Shown one piece after another: positions 8,898 through 17,613 of a stretch of 64,000 nucleotides of DNA. The stretch lies in NCBI GenBank assembly GCA_050174775.1, contig JBFXJP010000007.1:1-64000 (forward strand), read 5' to 3'. The number at the start of each line of letters is the position of its first letter. Within the stretch, counting starts at the first letter, position 1. Below the pieces are notes generated by a model. It was not told the DNA's origin. It searched no databases and saw only the letters and a list, made by a program, of their open reading frames with translations. The position numbers and the translations under genes were made by a program. Origin of the DNA: CAYPGJ01 sp050174775 (GTDB taxonomy: Bacteria > Planctomycetota > Phycisphaerae > Phycisphaerales > UBA1924).

Positions 8898-10402
8898 TCC
8901 CCACCCGCCAGCGCCCCCGCGATCCGCACCGCCACTGTGTTCGCCGTGCCCGGCGCCCCGAACGGCTTGCCCCCCACCAGCACCACCGGCTGCCCCGCAC
9001 GAGCCCACCCGCCCCGCACCGCCGCAACGTCCGCCATCCGCGCGAACTCCGAACGATGCTGGGGCAGCTCACGACACAGGATCGGATGCACGCCCCGCAA
9101 GAGCGCCATCCGCCGCACCGCCACCGGATCCGACGAAAACGCCAGGATCGGCACGTTGATCGAGTTCTGCGACAGCCTCCGCGCCGTCCCCCCCGACTCC
9201 GACCACACGATCACCAGCGCGGCATCCATGTCGTCATACAGCGTCCACGCCGCATGCGCGATCGCCGCGGGAATGTCCCGCGCCTCCTTCCACTTCAGAG
9301 GCGAACCGAAGTGCTTCCGCTCCGCCCGCACGTGATCCTCCGTCGCGTTTGCGATCCGACGCATCGTCTCCACCGCAAGCGCCGCATGCTTCCCCACCGC
9401 CGTCTCCCCCGACAGCATCACCGCGTCCGCCCCGTCCAGAATCGCGTTCGCCACGTCGCTCGCCTCCGCGCGCGTCGGACCCGCCTTCTCGATCATCGAC
9501 TCAAGCATCTGCGTCGCCACGATGCAAGGCTTCCCGAACGCACGCGCACGCGCAATCAACTGCTTCTGCGCCACGGGCACCCGCGCCACGTCCAGCTCAA
9601 CCCCAAGGTCCCCGCGCGCAACCATGATCCCGTCCGCGGCCTCCAGGATCGCGTCGATGTTCTCCAGCGCCTCCGGCTTCTCGATCTTGGCCACGATCGG
9701 CATCAGCCGCCCGAACGCGCACGTCTCCTTCCCGCTCACCCCCTTCCCCGCAGTCCCCAGCCACTCGCGCAGCTCCCGCACGTCCGACGCCTGCCGCACG
9801 AACGACAACGCAAGGAAGTCGACACCCTTCTCCACCGCCCACGCCGCCCACTTCCGATCCTCCGCCGTCACGGCAGGCGCCGAGATCTCCGTGTCCGGCA
9901 GGTTGATCCCCTTCCCGCTCGTCACCAGCCCCCCCACCGTCACGCGGCACCGCAGCCCCTCTCCCGCCCGCTCCACCGCCAACATCCGCACCGCCCCGTC
10001 ATTGATCAGCACCCGCGCCCCGGCCTCCACCTCGCGCGCGATCTCCTTGTACGTGCACGACAACACCGGCACGTCACCCCCGCGCGACTCCCCAGCCCCC
10101 GCGTCGATGATCACGTCCTGCCCCGACAACACCTCGATCCCCGGAGCCGGAACCTTCCCCACACGGATCTTCGGCCCGCACAAATCCCCCAGCGCCGCGA
10201 GCACGCGCCCCGTCTTGTCCGCGGCCTGACGCACCATCGTCAACCGCTTCTCGTGCTCCTCCACACTCCCGTGCGAGAAGTTCAAACGGAAGATCGTCGC
10301 GCCGCTCGCCACCACGCGCAGCAACGCCTCCATCGTGTCCGTTGCCGGCCCCAGCGTCGCCACGATCTTCGTCAGCGGCGGACGCTCCAGACTCACATGC
10401 AC
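8894..10402 (-). CDS. pyk: Pyruvate kinase
   Basis: Converts phosphoenolpyruvate and ADP to pyruvate and ATP. The signatures are all present: KIVATLGPA near the start, FRLNFSHGS, GDLCGPKIRVG, IVAKIEKPEALE (catalytic Lys), IMVARGDLGVEL, ATQMLESM and MLSGETAVG. The C-terminal allosteric-type domain is complete. An ATG at 10471 exists, but it overlaps the start codon of the divergent dehydrogenase (shared CATG), leaving no room for either promoter. The GTG at 10402, or the one at 10396, just before HVSLERPPLTKIV and after AGGACA, is preferred. A TACACT -10-like box lies upstream. cinA follows with a 4-base overlap. Confidence 0.95.
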   Translation of the reverse strand: MHVSLERPPLTKIVATLGPATDTMEALLRVVASGATIFRLNFSHGSVEEHEKRLTMVRQAADKTGRVLAALGDLCGPKIRVGKVPAPGIEVLSGQDVIIDAGAGESRGGDVPVLSCTYKEIAREVEAGARVLINDGAVRMLAVERAGEGLRCRVTVGGLVTSGKGINLPDTEISAPAVTAEDRKWAAWAVEKGVDFLALSFVRQASDVRELREWLGTAGKGVSGKETCAFGRLMPIVAKIEKPEALENIDAILEAADGIMVARGDLGVELDVARVPVAQKQLIARARAFGKPCIVATQMLESMIEKAGPTRAEASDVANAILDGADAVMLSGETAVGKHAALAVETMRRIANATEDHVRAERKHFGSPLKWKEARDIPAAIAHAAWTLYDDMDAALVIVWSESGGTARRLSQNSINVPILAFSSDPVAVRRMALLRGVHPILCRELPQHRSEFARMADVAAVRGGWARAGQPVVLVGGKPFGAPGTANTVAVRIAGALAGGE

Positions 10403-10469
10403 TTGTCCTGTGTCCTGCACGAAGCCAAGTGTACCTTCCGCGCCCGCGCGATCCTCGTAGCATGCACGC

Positions 10470-11183
10470 ATGCCCGATCACGCGCCCGCACCCGTAGCCG
10501 TCCTCACCGGCGCCTCCTCCGGCATCGGCCTCGCCACCGCCCGCCTCCTCGCCTCTTCGGGGTGGCGCATCGCCCTCGTCGCGCGCGACCCCGCGCGCCT
10601 CGAGCAAGCCCGCGCCACACTCCACAACCCCGACACACACCGCATCATCCCCTCCGACCTCGCCCTCCAGGGCGCCCCCGACCACGTCATCTCCACCACC
10701 CTCTCCCACTTCAAGCGCCTCGACGCCCTCATCAACAACGCCGGACTCGCCCCCCTCCTCCCCATCGACAAGCACGACGAAGCCCTCCTCCAACGCCTCT
10801 ACACCGTCAACGCCATAGCCCCCGCCCGCGCCATCGCCGCCTGCTGGCCCCACTTCGTCACCCGACGCGGCGGCGTCATCGTCAACGTCTCCACCCTCGG
10901 CACGCGCGACCCCTTCCCGGGCTTCTTTGGCTACGCCTCCTCCAAAGCCGCCGTGAATCTCCTCGCGCAATCCGCGGCCAAAGAGGGCAAGCCCCACAAC
11001 ATCCGCGCCTTCTCCGTCGCCCCGGGCGCCGTCGAGACCCCCATGCTCCGCGCCCTCTTCGACACCTCAGCCATCCCCTCCTCCTCGTGCCTCTCCCCCG
11101 ACGATGTCGCCAGAGTCATCGTCGATTGCGTCGAGGGCCGCCGCGATCAGGACAACGGCAAAGTCATCTATCTCTCCTCCTGA
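10470..11183 (+). CDS. Short-chain dehydrogenase/reductase
   Basis: A 237-residue classical SDR with a Rossmann fold and NAD(P) cofactor. Visible motifs: TGASSGIG (14-21), the NNAG structural motif (NNAGLAPL), catalytic Ser in VNVSTLGT and the active-site YASSK. The PGAVETPM segment after the active site is also typical. The substrate cannot be told from sequence. Divergent from pyk, with which it shares an intergenic promoter region of less than 70 bp if the GTG start of pyk is right. Confidence 0.88.
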   Translation: MPDHAPAPVAVLTGASSGIGLATARLLASSGWRIALVARDPARLEQARATLHNPDTHRIIPSDLALQGAPDHVISTTLSHFKRLDALINNAGLAPLLPIDKHDEALLQRLYTVNAIAPARAIAACWPHFVTRRGGVIVNVSTLGTRDPFPGFFGYASSKAAVNLLAQSAAKEGKPHNIRAFSVAPGAVETPMLRALFDTSAIPSSSCLSPDDVARVIVDCVEGRRDQDNGKVIYLSS

Positions 11184-11261
11184 TTTCCCCTGCCACCCGC
11201 CCCCCACAGGCCAGTAGACTCCCCCGACGAAGCCTCACGCTCCATTCACAGGAGACGACCC

Positions 11262-13166
11262 ATGCCACGCTCGTTCATCACCGCGCTCACCCTCACCGCC
11301 CTCATCGCCCCGGCCTGGGCCGCCAACCCCTCCTCTCCCTCCATCTCCTCCTTCCTCAAGATCCGCACGCCCTCCAGCGTCTCCATCGCCGCAGACGGCG
11401 CCGTCTACCTCCGTGACTGGCCGGACGGCGTCAATCAGCTCTACCGCCGCGCAAACGCCGACGATCCCAATGCCCCCGCCGAGCGCATCACCGACTTCAA
11501 GGACGGCCTCTCCTCCTACTCCCTCTCCCCGGACGGCAAGACCATCATCCTGAGCGCCGCCGTCGGCGGAAACGAGAACACCAACCTCTGGCGCTTCGAC
11601 GTCTCCACCTCCAAGATCACCCCCATCCTCCAGAACCCCGACGTCCAGTTCGCCATCTCGGCCTGGCTCCGCGACTCCTCCGGCTTCATCTACCGCGCCA
11701 ACGACGACTCACCCAACGACTTCCACCTCTACACCTTCGACCTGGCCTCCGGCGCCTCAAAGAAGATCCTGGCCAAGCCCGGCTTCTGGGGCTGCGAAGA
11801 CGTCACCACCGACGGCAAGCGCGCCATCGTCGCGCAATACCGCTCCGTCTCCGACTCGCGCGTCCACGAACTCGATCTCACCACGGGCGCCACGCGCGAC
11901 ATCAGCGCCACCCCCGAAGGAACCGAGTCGGCGAACTCCGTCATCGGCTACCTGCCCGGCGAAAAGACCGTCCTCCTCGCGACCGACGTCAACGAAGGCC
12001 TGACACGTCTCTACGTTCGCGACCTCGCACCCGCCGGCGATCTCGTCGACAAGCCCCTCAAGGAAGCCCTCCCCGACCTCGCGAAATACGAACTCGACTC
12101 CGCCTCCATCAACCCCGAACGCACCTACCTGGCCACCAACCACAACGAAGACGGCTACGCCACGCTCCGCATCTTCACCGTCCCCGACATGAAGCCCGTC
12201 AGCCTCCCCGAGATCGACAAGGGCGTCGTCTCCACCGGCTTCTTCCGCGGCCCGCGCCTCATCTACACCGTCAACAACGCCCGCACACCAGGCATCGACT
12301 ACCTCTACAACCTCGAAACCAGGTCCGCGCCCAAGCCCCTCACGGCCCGCATGGACAACGAGCCCATCGACCTCAACTCCTTCCTCCTCCCCACACTCGT
12401 CAAGTACAAGTCCTTCGACGGTCTCGAAGTCCCCGCTTTCCTCTACCTCCCCGAATCCTACAAGAAGGGCACGCCCATCCCCTTCGTCATCATCTTCCAC
12501 GGCGGACCCGAAGGGCAGTCCCGCCCCACCTTCTCCGCAGCAACCCAGCACCTCGTGGCGAACGGCTACGGCGTGATGCTCCCCAACGTCCGCGGCTCCA
12601 CCGGCTACGGCCGCGAATACCACCGTCTCGACAACTACAAGAACCGCTGGAACAGCGTAAAGGACGGCGCCGAGGCCGCGCGCTGGCTCGTCAAGCAGGG
12701 CTATGCGCTCCCCAAGAAGATCTCCGCGTACGGCGGCTCCTACGGCGGATACATGGCCAACGCCACCATCATCGAGGGCGCCGACGTCTTCGGCGCCTCC
12801 GTCAACATCGTCGGCATCGTCAACATGCGCACCTTCCTCGAACAGACCAAGGGCTACCGACGCAAGCTCCGCGAGGTCGAATACGGCCCCCTCACCGACT
12901 CCGAGTTCCTCGACTCCGTCTCCCCCATCAACCGTCTCGACGAGATCAAGGTCCCCATGCTCATCGCGCACGGGCTCAACGATCCCCGAGTCCCCGTCGG
13001 TGAAGCCATGCAGCTCGCCGTCGGCCTCCAGAAGCGCGGCTTCGACCCCGAGCTCGTCTTCTTCCCCGACGAAGGCCACGGCTTCGCAAAGCTCGACAAC
13101 CGAATCGTCTTCTACGAGCGCGTCGTCCGCTTCCTCGACCGCACCATCGGCCCAAAGTCCCAATAA
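11262..13166 (+). CDS. Exported S9-family prolyl oligopeptidase-like serine peptidase
   Basis: 634 residues. A signal peptide (MPRSFITALTLTALIAPAWA) exports it to the periplasm or beyond. Residues 30-370 look like a WD/PD40-type beta-propeller, and 380-634 form the alpha/beta-hydrolase domain. The catalytic triad is visible: Ser493 in GGSYGGYM, Asp574 in GLNDPRVP and His606 in DEGHGF. The oxyanion segment HGGPEGQ is also present. It resembles dipeptidyl/acylaminoacyl peptidases that degrade short peptides. AGGAGACGACCC precedes the ATG. Single gene with its own leader. Confidence 0.92.
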   Translation: MPRSFITALTLTALIAPAWAANPSSPSISSFLKIRTPSSVSIAADGAVYLRDWPDGVNQLYRRANADDPNAPAERITDFKDGLSSYSLSPDGKTIILSAAVGGNENTNLWRFDVSTSKITPILQNPDVQFAISAWLRDSSGFIYRANDDSPNDFHLYTFDLASGASKKILAKPGFWGCEDVTTDGKRAIVAQYRSVSDSRVHELDLTTGATRDISATPEGTESANSVIGYLPGEKTVLLATDVNEGLTRLYVRDLAPAGDLVDKPLKEALPDLAKYELDSASINPERTYLATNHNEDGYATLRIFTVPDMKPVSLPEIDKGVVSTGFFRGPRLIYTVNNARTPGIDYLYNLETRSAPKPLTARMDNEPIDLNSFLLPTLVKYKSFDGLEVPAFLYLPESYKKGTPIPFVIIFHGGPEGQSRPTFSAATQHLVANGYGVMLPNVRGSTGYGREYHRLDNYKNRWNSVKDGAEAARWLVKQGYALPKKISAYGGSYGGYMANATIIEGADVFGASVNIVGIVNMRTFLEQTKGYRRKLREVEYGPLTDSEFLDSVSPINRLDEIKVPMLIAHGLNDPRVPVGEAMQLAVGLQKRGFDPELVFFPDEGHGFAKLDNRIVFYERVVRFLDRTIGPKSQ

Positions 13167-13213
13167 ACCCCAAACCCGACACGACGTCCCGGATCGTCTA
13201 CGATTCCCGCTTC

Positions 13214-14059
13214 ATGACCACGATCGCCACGCAAAACGAAGCCGCGCACGCCCACAGCCCCAAGCGCGTCTTCCCGGGCAAGCTGCTGGCCATCAACGTG
13301 GTCGTCGGCGCCGTGCGCCGCTTCGCCCCGCCCCTCTCCAAGACCCTCCACATCCAGAAGCGCTCCGCGCAGTGGCCCTTCGACGGCCTCGTCCAGTGGG
13401 TCAACACCAACGGCGCCAGACAACTCCCCGAAGCCCTCACGCCCGTCTTCGCGCGCGAGCACGACCTCCACAGGAAACTCCACGGCGTCGTCCGCGAGAC
13501 CTCCTTCCGCAACACCGTCGCGCTCGCCGACGCCGCGCAGGTCTGCACCCGTGTCTCCTCCCCAAGACGCGGCAAGGCCCTCCTCCACGAACTCATCCGC
13601 ATCCACCAGCCCCAGTGGATCATCGAGCTCGGATCCGCCTTCGGCATCGGCTCCCTCGCCATGGCCTCAGCCCTCGAGCCCGACGCCGAGTGCCGCTTCG
13701 ACGGGGTCGAGTACGAAGGCTGGCGCGCCAAGATCGCCCAGGACGGCCTCTCCGAACTCCGCCCGCGCGACGCCCGCATCCATGCCGGACGCATCGAGGA
13801 CATCCTCCCCGACATCGTCCGCGGCGCCAACCCCGGCCCCGACTTCGCCTTCGTCGACGCGGAGCACACCTACGAAGCCACCATGGGCTACCACCGACTC
13901 CTCTCCGACTGCGTCCGCCCGGGCGCCATCATCGTCTACGATGACATCGGCTGGTCCCCCGATATGCGCCGCTTCTGGACCGACGTCGTGCGCGACCCGC
14001 GCATCACCGACGCGATCTCCCTCGGCGATCGCTGGGGCATCACCCGATACGCAGGCTGA
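13214..14059 (+). CDS. Class I SAM-dependent methyltransferase (Methyltransf_24 type)
   Basis: 281 residues. The SAM-binding motif I is IIELGSAFGIGSLAMA (about 138-153). A later acidic segment, DFAFVDAEHTYE, and VYDDIGW resemble the metal/substrate loop of O-methyltransferases of the Methyltransf_24 family. The first 110 residues have no domain I recognise. The real acceptor is unknown. Located 47 bp after the S9 peptidase; cotranscription is possible. Confidence 0.75.
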   Translation: MTTIATQNEAAHAHSPKRVFPGKLLAINVVVGAVRRFAPPLSKTLHIQKRSAQWPFDGLVQWVNTNGARQLPEALTPVFAREHDLHRKLHGVVRETSFRNTVALADAAQVCTRVSSPRRGKALLHELIRIHQPQWIIELGSAFGIGSLAMASALEPDAECRFDGVEYEGWRAKIAQDGLSELRPRDARIHAGRIEDILPDIVRGANPGPDFAFVDAEHTYEATMGYHRLLSDCVRPGAIIVYDDIGWSPDMRRFWTDVVRDPRITDAISLGDRWGITRYAG

Positions 14060-14140
14060 TATCACGCCGAAAATGCGCACATCCTCGGGAGGTGCGCTCT
14101 CGCGGCCAAAAGTCACTTCGCGCACAGGAGATGGAGATAC

Positions 14141-14635
14141 ATGGCAAAGAAGCGTCTGACCCGCGCGTCCTCCAACGAGAGCAACCGCATCGTCGCCGAA
14201 CTTATCCGCTCGTACAACATGGAGTTAGAGACGGTGATGAACTACATCGCCTGCTCCGTGGACCTCGACGGCGCCCTCGCGGCCCCCATCAAAGCCGCGC
14301 TCAGCGCCGACATCCCCACCGAAATCGCACACGCCCAACTGCTCGCAAAACGCATCAAAACGATCGGCGGATTCGTGCCGGGATCGCTCGAGTTGAAGTG
14401 GGATCAAGAGGCGTTGCAGCCGCCGAGAGACACGACGGACCTGCTCACGGTGGTGCGCGGCGTGATCGACGCCGAGGCGGGCGCGATCGCGCAGTATCAG
14501 AAGATCATCAAGCTCACCGACGGCAAGGACATGGCCACGCAGGACATGGCCATCGAGCTGCTCGCGAACGAGCAGGAGCACTTCCGCGAGTTCGACGGGT
14601 TCCGCAAGGAGCTCGAGAAGCTGTTCATGGTGTGA
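14141..14635 (+). CDS. Ferritin-like (bacterioferritin-type) four-helix protein
   Basis: 164 residues with the four-helix ferritin-like pattern. Candidate diiron ligands: Glu28/Glu30 (NMELETVMNY), Glu61 with His64 (PTEIAHAQLL), Glu112 (DAEAGAIAQYQ), and Glu144 with His147 (NEQEHFREF). It probably binds and oxidises iron or protects against peroxide. A good AGGAGA site precedes the ATG. Odd feature: the first 65 or so codons favour C in the third position and the rest favour G, although the protein is continuous. The glycerate kinase gene follows after only 4 bp, so the two are likely cotranscribed. Confidence 0.82.
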   Translation: MAKKRLTRASSNESNRIVAELIRSYNMELETVMNYIACSVDLDGALAAPIKAALSADIPTEIAHAQLLAKRIKTIGGFVPGSLELKWDQEALQPPRDTTDLLTVVRGVIDAEAGAIAQYQKIIKLTDGKDMATQDMAIELLANEQEHFREFDGFRKELEKLFMV

Positions 14636-14639
14636 CGCC

Positions 14640-16004
14640 ATGACGGACGCGATGCGGGGCGCGCGCCGGGTCGTGCTGGCGCCGGACGCCTACAAGGAAT
14701 CGCTGAGCGCCCCGGAGGCGCGGCGCGCGATGCGCGCGGGCGTCGAACGCGCGGCGCGGGAAGCGGGCGTCGAGGTTGAGATCGTCGACGCGCCGATCTC
14801 GGACGGGGGCGCGGGGTTCGTCGAGGCGCTGCGCGATGCGCAAACGGACGTCGTCCGGCAGATCGAGGTAAGCGGGCCGCTGGGAGAGCGTGTGCTGGGC
14901 ACGCTGCTGCTCAAGCCGGCGCCGAGCGGGGCGGAGCAGCGGATCCCACGAATCGTCGCTCGTTCCGCGGCCATCGGGGCGTTGGCAGGGCTGATCGTGG
15001 GGCCCTGGGGAGGGTTCTTCGCGGGCGCCGCGGCCGCCATGCTCGCGTTCGCCGGGGCGTTCCTCCTGCACCCGTTGCTGCGCGATCGCGCGCGGTTCGA
15101 GACGGCGGCGCTGGAGATGTCCTCGGCAGCGGGGCTGATGCTCGTACCGAGAGAGCAGCGCGACCCGGAACGGACGACGACGTACGGGGTCGGCGAGTTG
15201 ATCAAGGCCGCGCTCGACGAGGGGGTGCGGTCGATCCTGATCGGCATCGGCAACAGCGGGACGACGGACGGTGGCGCGGGGATGGCCGCGGCACTCGGCG
15301 CCCGGTTCTGCGACGAGCACGACCGCCTGATCGAACGGCCGAGCGGCGGCGATCTGTTGCGCATCGCGCGCGTGGACATCGGGAGTCTGGACACACGGCT
15401 CGACGGAGTGGAAGTGATCGTCGCGTGCGACGTGAAGAACGCGCTGTGCGGGCCCGAGGGGTCGGCTCGCGTGTTCGGGCCGCAGAAGGGCGCGACACCC
15501 GAGCAGGTGGAGCGTCTGGACAAGGGGTTGCGGAACTACGCGAACCGTCTGGCGCAAGCGGGCTTCAAGACGGACCCGGATGCGCCGGGCATGGGCGCGG
15601 CGGGCGGCATCGCGTTCGGTCTGGCCGTGTTCTGCAATGCGCGGCTCACGCCGGGCGCCGCGCTGGTGATGGACGCGACGGGCTTCGATGAGTGGCTGCG
15701 CGCGAGCCTGCCGACGATGCTGCTCACCGGCGAGGGCCGATTGGATGGGCAGTCGTTGTCGGGGAAGGCGACGTACGAGGCAGGACGGCGCGCGAAGGAT
15801 GCGCGAGCGCGCACGGTGGCGCTGCCCGGCTCCGTAGGTGACGGCTGGCAGCGCGCAACGCACGTGCGCGGAGGGGTGTTCGATGAGGTCCGCGTGATCG
15901 CCCCTGACGAGCTGCCCACAGATATGGCGCTGCGTCGCGCGGGCGAGTTGCTGGAGCGCGCGGCGTACGAATCGACGCGCCAGTGGATCACTTCGACTGC
16001 CTGA
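14640..16004 (+). CDS. glxK: Glycerate kinase (GarK/GlxK family) with an inserted hydrophobic segment
   Basis: Phosphorylates D-glycerate, normally to 2-phosphoglycerate. Family motifs: VLAPDAYKESLSA at the start, PISDGGAG, GIGNSGTTDGGAGM, ACDVKNALCGPEGSA, FGPQKGA, GAAGGIAF and TGEGRLDGQSLSGK. The length of 454 exceeds the usual 370-385 because of an extra stretch at about 95-150. That stretch contains a strongly hydrophobic run (108-145, Ala/Gly/Leu-rich) able to form two membrane-crossing helices, placed just before the ALEMSSAAGL motif. No glyoxylate-pathway neighbours. The 3' end overlaps the convergent marR gene by 17 bp. Confidence 0.88.
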   Translation: MTDAMRGARRVVLAPDAYKESLSAPEARRAMRAGVERAAREAGVEVEIVDAPISDGGAGFVEALRDAQTDVVRQIEVSGPLGERVLGTLLLKPAPSGAEQRIPRIVARSAAIGALAGLIVGPWGGFFAGAAAAMLAFAGAFLLHPLLRDRARFETAALEMSSAAGLMLVPREQRDPERTTTYGVGELIKAALDEGVRSILIGIGNSGTTDGGAGMAAALGARFCDEHDRLIERPSGGDLLRIARVDIGSLDTRLDGVEVIVACDVKNALCGPEGSARVFGPQKGATPEQVERLDKGLRNYANRLAQAGFKTDPDAPGMGAAGGIAFGLAVFCNARLTPGAALVMDATGFDEWLRASLPTMLLTGEGRLDGQSLSGKATYEAGRRAKDARARTVALPGSVGDGWQRATHVRGGVFDEVRVIAPDELPTDMALRRAGELLERAAYESTRQWITSTA

Positions 16005-16446
16005 GCAATCGATCGTTGATGATGCGGGCAGCCTGGTCGAGCGTGCGGCGATCGGATTCGGCGAGCGAGTCGAGGAGTTGTGCGAGCGTCTCCACCCGGC
16101 GGTCTCGACCGCGATGAAGCAGCGCCACACCGGCCTTCGTCGCTCTGACGGTCACGGAGCGTCGATCTTCGGGGTTGGACAGGCGTCGCACGAAACCGTC
16201 CTGTTCAAGCCCCGCGAGCAGGCCGGTCATAGTCGGGCGCGTGACGTTCTCGAGGCGGGCCAGCTCGCCGGGCGTGCTCGCTCCTCCGAAGACGAGGATG
16301 GAGAGCACGGAGAGACGAGCGGGGCTGATGTCGAGGGCGTCATCCTCGCTCCGCAGCCTTCGGAGCAGACGCAACGCGGCGACGTGCAGTCGCGACGCAC
16401 GGTCTCGCCGTTCATCTTCGATCTTCGTTCTTGACTCGGCTTGCAT
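15988..16446 (-). CDS. MarR-family transcriptional regulator
   Basis: 152 residues. A winged-helix domain occupies about 40-115: the recognition-helix region is TPGELARLENVTRPTMTGLLAGLEQDG and the wing is NPEDRRSVTVRAT. The flanking helices would form the dimer interface. A perfect palindrome lies 11 bp upstream of its start, between it and the divergent VOC gene, so it likely represses both itself and that gene in response to a small ligand. Convergent overlap with glxK. Confidence 0.9.
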   Translation of the reverse strand: MQAESRTKIEDERRDRASRLHVAALRLLRRLRSEDDALDISPARLSVLSILVFGGASTPGELARLENVTRPTMTGLLAGLEQDGFVRRLSNPEDRRSVTVRATKAGVALLHRGRDRRVETLAQLLDSLAESDRRTLDQAARIINDRLLRQSK

Positions 16447-16456
16447 ATCGGGATAT

Positions 16457-16475
16457 TAGTTAGGCGTCCTAACTA
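16457..16475. promoter_or_regulatory. Palindromic operator between marR and the VOC gene
   Basis: TAGTTAGG (16457-16464), a 3-nt spacer, then CCTAACTA (16468-16475): a perfect 8-bp inverted repeat in an otherwise GC-rich stretch. On the minus strand TAATAT (16453-16458) overlaps it and looks like the -10 of marR. Position, symmetry and length are typical of MarR binding sites. Confidence 0.75.
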
Positions 16476-16505
16476 TTTCAAGCGAACACCCGCAGGAGGC
16501 ACGTC

Positions 16506-16910
16506 GTGGCAGCCACCAAGACCGGATTGAGCATTGGAACCGTCCTCCTCCGCGTCTCGGACCTCGACCGGGCGTGCGCGTTCTACGGGGGCGTGCTCGG
16601 GCTCACGGAGACCGGGCGCGTCGAGGGCGCCTTCGTGTTCTACGACGCGGGCAGCGTGACGCTCGCCTTGCACCGGGTGAACAGCGAGCCATCCGACCCC
16701 AGGTCCCTGCACGCCCTCAGCGAGGTCTCGTTCGAGACGGCGGACATCCAGCGCGAGTTTGCCCGCCTGCGGGGCTCGGGCGTCGAGTTCCTGTGCGGGG
16801 AGAAGCCGATGCTGGCGTCCTCGGACGCCACGCACGACCTCTACGCGGCGCCGTTCCGCGATCCGGACGGACACATCCTCTCCCTCACCTCGCGCGTGGC
16901 ACGGGGCTGA
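16506..16910 (+). CDS. VOC-superfamily (glyoxalase/bleomycin resistance-like) protein
   Basis: 134 residues, one vicinal-oxygen-chelate module pair: VLLRVSDLDRACAFYGGVLGL at the start and YAAPFRDPDGHILSL at the end. Candidate metal ligands are His in LALHR and Glu in EVSFETAD. The start is GTG at 16506, preceded by AGGAGG at a good distance. Divergent from marR across a palindromic operator, so probably the regulated target. The activity (glyoxalase, dioxygenase or antibiotic binding) cannot be assigned. Confidence 0.82.
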   Translation: MAATKTGLSIGTVLLRVSDLDRACAFYGGVLGLTETGRVEGAFVFYDAGSVTLALHRVNSEPSDPRSLHALSEVSFETADIQREFARLRGSGVEFLCGEKPMLASSDATHDLYAAPFRDPDGHILSLTSRVARG

Positions 16911-17013
16911 ATCACGCGGCCTGCCGCCTCCCCCGACGTGGCGTTCGCTCCGTTAGAATCTCTCGTGGCCCCACGGACGGGCCCAGTGTTCCCCGGCTTG
17001 GAGATCAGCGCGC

Positions 17014-17559
17014 ATGACGATTCGCGAGGAGGACATCGTTCGGCTCTCGGCGCCGCCCATGAAGCGGAGCGAGGCGGTCTACATCCCCGAGATCGTCAAG
17101 GGGTTCGGGACAACGATGCGCCACTTCTTCACCTCCTTCGGGCAGGGGAAGACCAGCCGCACCATCCAGTACCCCGACCAGCGGCGCGAGCAGATGCCGG
17201 TGGAGAAGGGCGGTCAGAACGCGAGCAACTTCCGCGGCGTGCACCGGCTCAACCGGGACGAGCAGGGCAGAGTGAAGTGCGTGGCGTGCATGATGTGCCC
17301 GACGATCTGCCCGGCGCGCTGCATCCACATCGACGCGGCGGAGAGCCCGTGGGACGACCGTGAGAAGTACCCGGCCAAGTTCGAGATCGACGAGCTGCGC
17401 TGCATCTTCTGCGGGATGTGCGAGGAAGCGTGCCCGGTGGACGCCATCGAGCTGACCCCCGAGTACGACGTGGTGGGCCTGTCGCGCCAGGAGATGGTGT
17501 TCGACAAGGAAAAGCTGCTGAACGTCTACGACGTGACGATCAGCAAGAAGCCGATGTGA
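17014..17559 (+). CDS. nuoI: NuoI-like NADH-quinone oxidoreductase subunit with two 4Fe-4S clusters
   Basis: 181 residues. Two classical ferredoxin cluster motifs: CVACMMCPTICPARC (about 89-103) and CIFCGMCEEACPVDA (about 130-144), spaced as in NuoI. The N-terminal region (IVKGFGTTMRHFFTSF) resembles the amphipathic membrane-facing helix of NuoI. It would carry electrons inside complex I to the quinone site. No other nuo gene is in the window, so it is either an isolated subunit or part of a scattered complex. A hairpin terminator follows. Confidence 0.88.
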   Translation: MTIREEDIVRLSAPPMKRSEAVYIPEIVKGFGTTMRHFFTSFGQGKTSRTIQYPDQRREQMPVEKGGQNASNFRGVHRLNRDEQGRVKCVACMMCPTICPARCIHIDAAESPWDDREKYPAKFEIDELRCIFCGMCEEACPVDAIELTPEYDVVGLSRQEMVFDKEKLLNVYDVTISKKPM

Positions 17560-17561
17560 AA

Positions 17562-17585
17562 GCGAGCGGCGTTTTCGCCGCTCGC
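17562..17585. terminator. Bidirectional hairpin between nuoI and peroxiredoxin
   Basis: GCGAGCGGCG (17562-17571), a TTTT loop and CGCCGCTCGC (17576-17585): a perfect 10-bp stem placed right after the nuoI stop and 28 bp past the end of the convergent peroxiredoxin gene. No long T tail on either strand. Confidence 0.6.
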
Positions 17586-17613
17586 CACGTTCGATGTGTT
17601 CCTCTCGCTCGTC

